9,969 nt of DNA from Lentimicrobiaceae bacterium (GTDB lineage Bacteria; Bacteroidota; Bacteroidia; Bacteroidales; SKPS01): NCBI GenBank assembly GCA_007119395.1, contig SKPS01000294.1, positions 1 to 9,969 on the forward strand, in the 5' to 3' direction. The notes below the pieces were generated by a model. It ran no database searches, was not told where the DNA came from, and saw nothing but the letters and a program-made list of their open reading frames with translations. The translations under genes and the position numbers were made by a program. Positions 1 to 6,536 of this stretch are shown one piece after another. Position 1 is the stretch's first letter. Every line of letters begins with the position of its first letter.

Positions 1-287
1 AGAGAGCACCCAGCAGAGGATCTGCAACACGTCCGGCCACAACCTCTCCACCCAGCAGAGGCACCACAACCCGTCCGGCAACCTCTTCTCCTCCTAGCAG
101 AGGAACAACCACCAGGCCATCATCCTCCAGCCCCAGCAGGGGATCCTACACACCGTCGCGATCTTCCAGCTCAAGGTCGTCCGGAGGCTCATTCTCATCA
201 GGAAGCTCTTCCAGATCATCCGGTGGTGCAACCAGGTCCAGTGGCGGTAGCTCCTCCAGATCTTCATCAAGTGGTGGAAGACGATAA
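1..287 (+). CDS. C-terminal end of a Ser/Arg/Thr/Pro-rich low-complexity protein (5' partial)
   Basis: The gene enters from the left edge. The first complete codon is at base 3 and the frame runs open to TAA at 285-287, giving 94 visible residues. The visible part is entirely low-complexity. Near-identical repeats of the type PSRGTTTRPATSSP come first, followed by a tail dominated by Ser, Gly and Arg and ending SSGGRR. It has no membrane segment or recognisable domain, is strongly basic and is probably disordered. The frame is trusted because the repeats are conserved at amino-acid level in this phase, the stop falls right after the tail, and the antisense frame over the same bases gives only an unremarkable polypeptide. 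The next gene, a FadL-like barrel, starts 172 bases downstream on the same strand. Ser/Arg-rich tails of this kind occur on some Bacteroidota envelope proteins, but without the N-terminal part no function can be assigned. Confidence 0.7.
   Translation, partial: RAPSRGSATRPATTSPPSRGTTTRPATSSPPSRGTTTRPSSSSPSRGSYTPSRSSSSRSSGGSFSSGSSSRSSGGATRSSGGSSSRSSSSGGRR
9..143 (+). repeat. 42-bp tandem repeat, about three copies, coding
   Basis: Units start at 9, 51, 93 and 132, each with a codon for Pro followed by Ser-Arg-Gly. Units one and two are 42 bp (14 residues), unit three is 39 bp, and a fourth degenerates after PSRGSYTP. Unit lengths are multiples of three, so copy-number change would keep the reading frame. 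The copies differ at the DNA level, mostly at third positions (AGA/AGG for Arg, CCC/CCT for Pro). This suggests older repeats kept by selection on the protein rather than a very recent expansion. Confidence 0.75.
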
Positions 288-459
288 TTACGGAACGATT
301 AATTGGACTCACAGTGCTTTTTGGTAAAGTGAATCACCATTATATCTCCATTCAGAAACATTAAAAGAACTATTGCTTTAAGGACGTGCTGGTTTTTTGA
401 CGTTCAACGGGCTGGTAGTAAATAATAAGCAAGAAATAAACAAACAAATTATCAGGATT

Positions 460-1917
460 ATGAAAAAGCTCATTTTTGTCTCTGCTATACTTTGTATGTC
501 TTTGTTGACCGTGGCACAGACACCATTCGATGCTTTGCGGTTTTCGATGCTTGGATTCGGGGGCACAGCCCGTAGCATGGGTGCTGCAGGAGCCTTTGGT
601 GCGCTAGGTGCCGACTTTTCCACATTGAGCACCAACCCGGCCGGTATTGGGCTATATCGGGCTTCGGAGCTCACCTTTTCTCCTTCGTTGCATTATGCCA
701 ATGCATACGCAACCTATAACGGCATGGGCAGAGAGGACGAAAAGTTCAATCTGAACATTGCAAATGCCGGGATCGTGTTTGCGATGGGCAGTGATGACAA
801 CACACAGAGCAAATGGAAGAGAGTTCAATTTGGCTTTGGTATGAACCGTTTGGCCAACTTTCACAACAATGTGATCATAGAAGGGGACAACCTTCACACT
901 TCGATCGTCAATGAATATCAGGAGATGGCTGATGGCATTCATCCTGAGGACTTGAACCGTTTCAATACCTGGCTTGCCTGGGATACCTATCTTTTGGCTG
1001 ATACTGTTCGTGACCCCAACGGCAGGCTTCGGTACACTTCTGCTGTGCCCAGCGGTGGGGTGGGTCAATCAAAGTATATTGAAACCACCGGGGCCATCAA
1101 TGAAATGGTACTTACGTTCGGGGGTAACTACGACGACCGTTTATACATTGGTGGCACAGTGGGGTTTCCGACCCTGAACTTCAGAGAGGATGCCACATAC
1201 CGTGAAGTTGACATTGAAGACAGTATTCCCGGATTCAGGTCGTTGGCTGTAGAAGACTATGTGCACACCACAGGATCGGGCATCAACTTCAAGTTGGGGA
1301 TTATTGCCCGTCCTACCGACTGGGTTAGGATTGGTGCGGCCGTTCACTCGCCTACCTTTTTCAATTTGCGTGATGCATATGGTCGCACCATGCGACATAC
1401 AGTCACATCAAATGGTGCATCAAACACCTATGTTACCAACTCACCACGCGGCAGCTTCGACTACACATTGCGTACACCGCTGAGAGCAAACGTGAACCTG
1501 GGTGTTTTGATCCGTCAATATGGTTTTATTGGCATCGATTATGAGTTTGTTGACTATTCAGATGCCAGGTTCCGTGCCAGGGGCGATAATTTCAGTGAGG
1601 TGAACCACGACATTCGTTCTACATACAAAGGTGCTTCGAACATCAGGGTAGGCGGCGAGCTCAACCTTAATCCATTCAGACTCAGGGCAGGTTATGCTTT
1701 GTATGGCAGCCCTTACAAAGACAATCTAAACGACTTTGAAAAGAGGTCACTGGCTTTCGGAATGGGTTTCAGGGATCAGAACTATTTCATGGACTTCGCT
1801 TTTGTGATGACATCCTATGACGAAGACTATTTCATGTACAGCCCCCATTTGGTAAATGCTGCTTTCATTGAGAATCACATCACTTCGGTAATCATGACCT
1901 TGGGTTTCAGGTTCTGA
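460..1917 (+). CDS. FadL/OmpP1-family outer-membrane beta-barrel protein (OmpP1/FadL-like transporter)
   Basis: The product is 485 residues. A signal peptide with a Lys-Lys start and hydrophobic core (about residues 1-20, ending LLTVAQ) directs it to the envelope. The N-terminal part has the hallmarks of Bacteroidota FadL/OmpP1 and PorV-like barrels: GGTARSMGAAGAFGALGAD (35-52) and STNPAGIGLY (57-66). The rest alternates polar and hydrophobic beta-strand segments, and the chain ends in phenylalanine (MTLGFRF), as usual for outer-membrane barrels. Family members take up hydrophobic molecules across the outer membrane; some are labelled hemin receptor without proof. The substrate is unknown here. 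I chose ATG at 460 because the signal peptide begins there and AGGATT precedes it. An upstream in-frame TTG at 397 would add 21 polar residues ahead of the signal peptide. PorV of the T9SS belongs to the same broad superfamily, but I cannot show that this is PorV. No clear promoter is visible in 288-459. Confidence 0.85.
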   Translation: MKKLIFVSAILCMSLLTVAQTPFDALRFSMLGFGGTARSMGAAGAFGALGADFSTLSTNPAGIGLYRASELTFSPSLHYANAYATYNGMGREDEKFNLNIANAGIVFAMGSDDNTQSKWKRVQFGFGMNRLANFHNNVIIEGDNLHTSIVNEYQEMADGIHPEDLNRFNTWLAWDTYLLADTVRDPNGRLRYTSAVPSGGVGQSKYIETTGAINEMVLTFGGNYDDRLYIGGTVGFPTLNFREDATYREVDIEDSIPGFRSLAVEDYVHTTGSGINFKLGIIARPTDWVRIGAAVHSPTFFNLRDAYGRTMRHTVTSNGASNTYVTNSPRGSFDYTLRTPLRANVNLGVLIRQYGFIGIDYEFVDYSDARFRARGDNFSEVNHDIRSTYKGASNIRVGGELNLNPFRLRAGYALYGSPYKDNLNDFEKRSLAFGMGFRDQNYFMDFAFVMTSYDEDYFMYSPHLVNAAFIENHITSVIMTLGFRF

Positions 1918-1988
1918 AGCCCTGATTGATTCCGGTCGTTGTTCTCCGGTAATTGAATGAAAAGCCCATCAAAAAGCATATAACGCGA

Positions 1989-2029
1989 GAGGCGCCCTGT
2001 TGAGAATTCAACAGGGCGCCTCATTTTTT
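1989..2029 (+). terminator. Strong intrinsic terminator after the FadL-like gene
   Basis: A perfect 15-bp GC-rich stem (GAGGCGCCCTGTTGA at 1989-2003 pairing with 2008-2022) has a 4-base loop GAAT and is followed by A and six T's (2024-2029). It lies 71 bases after the FadL-like stop, in the gap between two convergent genes. In the leftward direction the hairpin is not followed directly by a T-run: the closest, TTTTTGAT from 1973-1980, lies beyond about ten other bases. It is therefore clearly a rightward terminator and only possibly a leftward one. Confidence 0.93.
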
Positions 2030-2108
2030 GGTTTAATAAACTGGCCTGCAGGCTATTTTGATGTACTTTCAATGGCAACCCAAGACCAATCAGCCGACAC
2101 TGGCCTTA

Positions 2109-4124
2109 TTACTGAACGACCAACCTTTTGGTTTCAACCGTTGAACCATTGTTGAGTTTAACCAGATAGACTCCATTGCTCAGGCCTTCTAGCCGGATGG
2201 TTTCCGAGTGCATTCCGGCAGGGAAGTTCCTGTGGTGGATTTGTCTGATGATCTGTCCGTTCAGGTTATAGATATCGATCATCACATCACCGGCTTGTTG
2301 CATAAGATAGTGAAGAGTGGTTGTGTTTTGCGCAGGGTTGGGTGCGAGGTTAAAGATGGCTTGTGACACGGTAGGTTCCTCGACGTTGACAATCAATTCT
2401 GAGTAGTTTGCCTGGTAGATCTCTTTGGTTGCGTCATCCTGAACAAACACAATAACTGCAAGGTTGTTCCAGTTTTCGATGGTGTTTGGTGTAGTGAATG
2501 TATGACTACGGGTTATTGTTTTGAACACAGCTTCCTGTAGAATACCGAGGTTTACTCCTTCTGGATTGGGGATGAACTTTTTAAAAGTGTTTCTAAAGAG
2601 GGTCTCTCCGTTTGTTCCGACATTTTGCGTGGTAGTTTTTTCTACGACAGCAAATCTGACAACAAGTGTTCCCTGGGCGAATGATTGGAATGGCAAAATG
2701 GATGCGGTGACCGTTATGGTATTATCGACGATGGTATGTGTCGGGTTGAACATCATAAACGATCTATCTTCCAGGTCGTTGAACTGTAAGGTATCGATAT
2801 ACATCGGGTCAACGTATCGATCTCCGTGCACCACCATATCGGGTAGTGAGTCAATAAAATAGTAGGTTTTACGCACATCACATTCCGGTGTATGGTAAGG
2901 GTCACCTGCACCGGGGTAGTCCATCGGATAATTGATCAGGGCGTATTGGTTGGGATATAAATCGAGCACATCATAAAGCACTTCATTGGCATCCTTGCAA
3001 GGGTCACAGGTAGAGGATGTAAATTGTTCGAAAAGGCGCAGTTTGGGTGTAAAGGCGGTAGAGACTTCGATGGTTCGAAAGAGGGTGTCGTTGCTGTTGT
3101 TTTCATCGTTACCACCATTGATGTTATCGGCCCAGATTTTTATTTCATAGACGCCCACTCCGGGTGGTGTCCAGGGTACAGAGTGGATAAACCACTCCTG
3201 ACCGTACCCGGGGATTTGGTGTGCGGCACCTGTTTGGTGCGACGTAACAGGCGGTCCGTTGTCTACGCTATAGTTGATGTCATAGCTACTTACGAAGTTA
3301 TTGGTAAAGTTTTGAACCGTTCCTTTAAATTCGAATGGCCCTGCATGAAGAATAAGGAAGCTTCCGATCTGGAACCAAGTTACTCCGAGGTCACGTTCAG
3401 GGGGAGTACCTTGAATAAAGGTATAATATCTATTATCAACAGGGGTTTTACTGGTACTTGACAATGCTCCGTGGTTTGGTGACGGTGGAACCATAATGGC
3501 ATTTGATCCATCGATTTGCAGGCCGATGGTCATTTTGGGTTGTGGCCCTTTGTTGTTGCTTCTTTGGTCTACGACATAAATATTGTTGGTTCCTTCTTCC
3601 AACACAATGGCTATGTAAATATAGGTCCATTGCATGTTGTTACTGGGGAAGTTGTAGCTATTGTACTGGATCCAGTGTTGCCTGTTGGGAGCGGTTCCGA
3701 AGGTTTTTGTAAATATTCGGTCGTTTGAGTTTGTTCCGGAGAAAGCGAGACCCCATATACAGACGGATTTGTCGGGGATTGAGGGATGCGGCAAAACACC
3801 GTTGTTTGTACCGGGCACTGTGGTAGCTGAAGTGGTGAAGGTCAGCACGCCTGTATTGGTCACTTTGTATTGAGTAACGGGTTGGCCGTTAAACTCAAAT
3901 GCAAACGGTATGGTTTGCACGGCAGACCATGCCGGAGAGTTGTCCATGGGGTCAATGTTGGTCCATCCAGAAGGAAACCCCGGCCCGACGGGAACTTCCT
4001 GGTCATTGTTCAAGCCTCCAGGGTTACCATTCGGATTGATGTTTGCAGGGATGTAATAATACTGCCCTGCTGCCATGCCTGTTAAAAACAGTGCAATGAA
4101 CACAAATAAAAATCGTTTTCTCAT
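2109..4124 (-). CDS. T9SS-secreted protein with Omp28/thioredoxin-like CxxC domain and type A sorting domain
   Basis: The product is 671 residues. A signal peptide (about 1-20, MRKRF start and MAAG end) is followed by a beta-rich region (about 21-240) with no confident family. Next comes a CARDB/Ig-like segment (about 245-355, RDLGVTWF start), then a thioredoxin-like segment with FEQFTSSTCDPC (C373, C376) and a candidate cis-Pro loop SLPDMVVHG (P428). A beta-domain (about 455-585) resembles the C-terminal half of Omp28 proteins. The last 80 residues are a type A T9SS sorting domain: LAPNPAQNTTTLHY (593-606), DIYNLNGQII, GLSNGVYLVKL and TKRLVVQ. The family route is Sec export, T9SS passage through the outer membrane, then removal of the tail with release or surface attachment. 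It is transcribed away from the TlpA-like operon, with a consensus -7 box 30 bases before its ATG. A secreted thiol oxidoreductase or disulfide-handling role is inferred; peptide- or surface-binding is equally possible. Two further cysteines (C122, C415) are present. Confidence 0.85.
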   Translation of the reverse strand: MRKRFLFVFIALFLTGMAAGQYYYIPANINPNGNPGGLNNDQEVPVGPGFPSGWTNIDPMDNSPAWSAVQTIPFAFEFNGQPVTQYKVTNTGVLTFTTSATTVPGTNNGVLPHPSIPDKSVCIWGLAFSGTNSNDRIFTKTFGTAPNRQHWIQYNSYNFPSNNMQWTYIYIAIVLEEGTNNIYVVDQRSNNKGPQPKMTIGLQIDGSNAIMVPPSPNHGALSSTSKTPVDNRYYTFIQGTPPERDLGVTWFQIGSFLILHAGPFEFKGTVQNFTNNFVSSYDINYSVDNGPPVTSHQTGAAHQIPGYGQEWFIHSVPWTPPGVGVYEIKIWADNINGGNDENNSNDTLFRTIEVSTAFTPKLRLFEQFTSSTCDPCKDANEVLYDVLDLYPNQYALINYPMDYPGAGDPYHTPECDVRKTYYFIDSLPDMVVHGDRYVDPMYIDTLQFNDLEDRSFMMFNPTHTIVDNTITVTASILPFQSFAQGTLVVRFAVVEKTTTQNVGTNGETLFRNTFKKFIPNPEGVNLGILQEAVFKTITRSHTFTTPNTIENWNNLAVIVFVQDDATKEIYQANYSELIVNVEEPTVSQAIFNLAPNPAQNTTTLHYLMQQAGDVMIDIYNLNGQIIRQIHHRNFPAGMHSETIRLEGLSNGVYLVKLNNGSTVETKRLVVQ

Positions 4125-4153
4125 GATCTTGTTTGATTTTGGTACTTAACGAA

Positions 4154-4161
4154 CAAAGGTA
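4154..4161 (-). promoter_or_regulatory. Bacteroidota -7 promoter element for the T9SS cargo gene
   Basis: On the minus strand these bases read TACCTTTG, an exact match to the Bacteroidota -7 consensus TAnnTTTG. The box ends 29 bases before the start codon at 4124, leaving a leader of roughly 20 bases. I see no good TTTG at the usual -33 distance, which is common for these promoters. The rightward gene has a matching box at 4254-4261. Confidence 0.65.
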
Positions 4162-4194
4162 AGCAAGAAAAGCATATTCTTGACATACTGATAA

Positions 4195-4211
4195 TTTTTT
4201 TTCAAAAAAAA
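4195..4211. promoter_or_regulatory. Symmetrical T8-C-A8 tract between divergent promoters
   Basis: Eight T's, one C and eight A's form a near-perfect symmetrical tract centred at 4203. It lies close to the midpoint (about 4207) between the two divergent -7 boxes, and its edges are about 35-45 bases upstream of each box. Such A/T tracts can act as UP elements or curved or stiff DNA. That role is inferred from position and composition only. Confidence 0.4.
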
Positions 4212-4232
4212 CCATTGGCACAATTCATGCAC

Positions 4233-4246
4233 CTACTGTTCAGTAG
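4233..4246. promoter_or_regulatory. Candidate operator: palindrome CTACTG-TT-CAGTAG
   Basis: Six-base arms are perfectly complementary around a TT centre. The site ends seven bases upstream of the -7 box at 4254, where a dimeric regulator could block or contact RNA polymerase. It is upstream of the expected transcription start, so it would act as DNA rather than as an RNA hairpin. A 6-bp-arm palindrome can arise by chance, and no regulator gene is visible in the window. Confidence 0.35.
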
Positions 4247-4253
4247 TTTTATG

Positions 4254-4261
4254 TACTTTTG
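4254..4261 (+). promoter_or_regulatory. Bacteroidota -7 promoter element for the TlpA-DUF6029-Omp28 operon
   Basis: TACTTTTG is an exact match to TAnnTTTG. It lies 45 bases before the ATG of the TlpA-like gene, giving a predicted leader of about 35-40 bases. A clear -33 TTTG is not present at 19-21 bases upstream. The spacer instead holds the palindrome at 4233-4246. No comparable element or terminator interrupts the three rightward genes, so this is the likely operon promoter. Confidence 0.65.
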
Positions 4262-4306
4262 GCAGTTCAAAAGTTAATCGAATCATCATTCATAAACAGA
4301 TCATCC

Positions 4307-4813
4307 ATGAAACAACTAGTTGGCTTCTATCTCTTGTTTTTCATTCTTGCATCATCGGTTTACGGGCAGGACACAACGGGTGTACGTTCTGACCAAATCC
4401 CTTCAACGGATCTGCGGACTTTAGAAGGTGGGGTAATCAACACCAGGGATTTACTAAGCGACACAGTACCTGTGGTGCTGGCGTTTTGGGCCACATGGTG
4501 CCGTCCATGTTTGCGAGAGCTCAGTGCCATCCATGACGCGATGCCTGACTGGGATGAAGAGGCCAACTTTCGTATTGTGGCGGTTTCAATTGATGATGCA
4601 CGCACTACCAATATGGTGCGAAATCTTGTAAACGCCAGGGGTTGGGAATTCGAGGTTTATCTGGATCCCAACAGTGATTTCAGGACATTGATGAATGTGG
4701 CACAACCACCTCATACTTTTGTGTTTTATCGTGGCGAGATTGTATATCAGCACACTTCATATGCTGAAGGTGATGAGGAGGAGCTGTTCGAAGTGATCAA
4801 AAAACATCAGTAA
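4307..4813 (+). CDS. TlpA-like thioredoxin-fold disulfide oxidoreductase, exported
   Basis: The product is 168 residues. A signal peptide (about 1-20, MKQLVGFYLLFF to VYGQ) predicts a periplasmic location; there is no lipobox cysteine. The thioredoxin fold shows VVLAFWATWCRPCLREL (56-72) with active-site C65 and C68, the strand FRIVAVSIDD (88-97), and the cis-Pro loop VAQPPHTFVF (131-140, P135 the likely cis-proline). Length and layout match small TlpA/ResA-like proteins, which usually reduce disulfides in exported proteins or in cytochrome c maturation. No cytochrome genes are nearby, so the partners may be the neighbouring envelope proteins (inference). ATG at 4307 is preferred because the signal peptide begins there. 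An upstream in-frame TTG at 4259 overlaps the -7 promoter box and would add 16 polar residues. It is first in an operon with the DUF6029-like gene 41 bases downstream. Confidence 0.9.
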   Translation: MKQLVGFYLLFFILASSVYGQDTTGVRSDQIPSTDLRTLEGGVINTRDLLSDTVPVVLAFWATWCRPCLRELSAIHDAMPDWDEEANFRIVAVSIDDARTTNMVRNLVNARGWEFEVYLDPNSDFRTLMNVAQPPHTFVFYRGEIVYQHTSYAEGDEEELFEVIKKHQ

Positions 4814-4854
4814 GCGGTAGTGGATTCAAGGCAATACCCTAACAATCTAGGATT

Positions 4855-6513
4855 ATGATAAGACAGGCACTCACCATGTTTTTTATTGTCACCTCCCTAT
4901 ACCTTCAGGGGCAGATCACCGGCGGTGTAATCCGTGGCAGTTTTGAGAGCACTTTTCAATATTACATTGATGATGAGAAATTAAACATCAATGATACTAC
5001 TTTGGCTGGTCGTCGAACAGCAATGAATGCGTACGCCAATTTACTTTACAGCAGCAACAACCTTGAGGCGGGCATTCGTTATGAATACTTTGCGCCGCCG
5101 TTGATGGGTTATGATCGTCGTTTTGAGGGGATGGGGGTAGCGCATCGTTACGTTCGCTATCATGATGACACATGGGATTTAACGGCGGGTAATTTTTACG
5201 AGCAGTTTGGCAACGGGATGTTGTTCAGGAGTTATCATGACTGGGCTTTGGGCTATGACAATGCGATGGATGGTTTCAGGCTTCGAGTGAGGCCGGTTGC
5301 CGGTTTATCATTCAAGATGATTTCGGGTGTTCAGCGTCTTTATTGGGATAAATGGACAAGGGATTCAGATCGTGGCATTTTAACGGGGATGGATTTTGAG
5401 CTGGACATGAACCAGGTTTTTAGCCGGTTTCGCGAAAGCAAAACGAACGTTGTTTTCGGAGGCAGTTTTCTTACCCGTTATCAGCGCGACAACCATCCTT
5501 TTTATGTTACGCCGCGCAACACGGCTGGTTTTGCAGGGCGGATCAATTTGAACAGGGGAGCCTTTTCACTGGTGAGTGAGTACACATATAAGATCAATGA
5601 TCCATCGTCTGACAATGGCATGATTTACAAGCCGGGTGAAGCGATATATGCACTGGGGTCATATTCGGTCAGGGGCTTTGCTTTTTCATTAGGATTAAAG
5701 CGGCTTGACAACATGAGTTTCAGGAGTGATCGCACAGCGGGTTTGAACGATTTGATGATCAATTATCTTCCTGCGATCAACAGGCAGCACAGTTATTCGC
5801 TTCCGGCGCAGTACCCTTATGCCACACAGCCGAATGGGGAGGCCGGGGTGATGGCATCAGTTGGTTACAACATCAAACGGGGTTCAACACTGGGCGGCCG
5901 TTACGGCACCCAACTCACTGCGTATTATTCTCGGATAACGGATATTGCAAGGGAGCCTATTGACGAGCACACTGCGATAGGGCAGAGTGGCACGATGGGT
6001 TACACCAGCGATTACCTGGCTGAGGGGGAGAAGTATTTTGAAGACATTTCCGTGGAGTTGCAACGCAGGTTGAGCCGTAACGTACGTTTAACACTGTTAT
6101 ATGCATGGATCCACTACAATATTGCCGTGGTTGAAGGGAAGGTTGGCGAGGAGGATGTGTTGTCGAACAGTTTTGTGATGGATCTTACGTGGCGTTTACA
6201 GAACAGGCAGGCGATCCGTTTTGAGACGCAGCATTTGAGTACTCAGCAGGACAGGGGTAGTTGGGCGATGGGTTTGGTAGAGTATACCCGGAGGTCATTT
6301 TTTGCCACGGTACAGAATATGTGGAACTATGGCAATCCTGATGAGGACAAGCAGATACATTATATTATGGTATCGTTGGGATATACGAAGCAGGGCACCC
6401 GTGTGATGGCATCTTATGGTCGCCAGCGTGAGGGGATCATCTGTATCGGTGGGGTATGTCGGTTTGTGCCGGCAGTGAGTGGGCTCTCTCTGACGGTTAC
6501 CAGTACTTTTTAG
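4855..6513 (+). CDS. DUF6029-like outer-membrane beta-barrel-type protein
   Basis: The product is 552 residues with a short signal peptide (about 1-20, ending YLQGQ). Long runs of alternating strand-like segments rich in Tyr, Arg, Gly and Phe, with a C-terminal Phe (LTVTSTF), indicate an outer-membrane beta-barrel. The N-terminal part has RGSFESTFQYYIDD (28-41) and YEQFGNGMLFRSYHDWALGYDNA (positions 114-136), which I recognise as typical of the Bacteroidota DUF6029 family. This is from memory and should be checked with a profile search. The only two cysteines are C530 and C535 in CIGGVC, likely in an extracellular loop or turn before the last strand, and could form a disulfide. No biochemical function is known to me. 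It sits between a TlpA-like thioredoxin and an Omp28-type lipoprotein (23-base gap downstream), so it may be the membrane partner or the substrate of those proteins. AGGATT just upstream supports the ATG at 4855. Confidence 0.75.
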   Translation: MIRQALTMFFIVTSLYLQGQITGGVIRGSFESTFQYYIDDEKLNINDTTLAGRRTAMNAYANLLYSSNNLEAGIRYEYFAPPLMGYDRRFEGMGVAHRYVRYHDDTWDLTAGNFYEQFGNGMLFRSYHDWALGYDNAMDGFRLRVRPVAGLSFKMISGVQRLYWDKWTRDSDRGILTGMDFELDMNQVFSRFRESKTNVVFGGSFLTRYQRDNHPFYVTPRNTAGFAGRINLNRGAFSLVSEYTYKINDPSSDNGMIYKPGEAIYALGSYSVRGFAFSLGLKRLDNMSFRSDRTAGLNDLMINYLPAINRQHSYSLPAQYPYATQPNGEAGVMASVGYNIKRGSTLGGRYGTQLTAYYSRITDIAREPIDEHTAIGQSGTMGYTSDYLAEGEKYFEDISVELQRRLSRNVRLTLLYAWIHYNIAVVEGKVGEEDVLSNSFVMDLTWRLQNRQAIRFETQHLSTQQDRGSWAMGLVEYTRRSFFATVQNMWNYGNPDEDKQIHYIMVSLGYTKQGTRVMASYGRQREGIICIGGVCRFVPAVSGLSLTVTSTF

Positions 6514-6536
6514 GAAACAGAATAACAGCAACATCT

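Noticed and set aside
9..143. Short tandem repeats as a CRISPR array
   Set aside because: There are no unique spacers between units; the repeats are contiguous, degenerate and coding.
397..459. Upstream TTG start for the FadL-like protein
   Set aside because: It would put 21 polar residues before a well-formed signal peptide that starts at the ATG at 460.
652..1068. 138-codon open frame on the minus strand
   Set aside because: It lies wholly inside the FadL-like gene, whose signal peptide and barrel motifs are clear, and has no recognisable features.
3024..3461. 145-codon open frame on the plus strand
   Set aside because: It is antisense to the middle of the T9SS cargo gene, with no promoter or ribosome binding site and no domain.
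4259..4306. Upstream TTG start for the TlpA-like protein
   Set aside because: The codon overlaps the -7 promoter box, so it would not be in the transcript; the signal peptide starts at the ATG at 4307.
6456..6536. Longer Omp28-type protein starting inside the DUF6029-like gene
   Set aside because: The extension would bury the lipoprotein signal sequence; the ATG at 6537 gives a standard 17-residue signal and lipobox.
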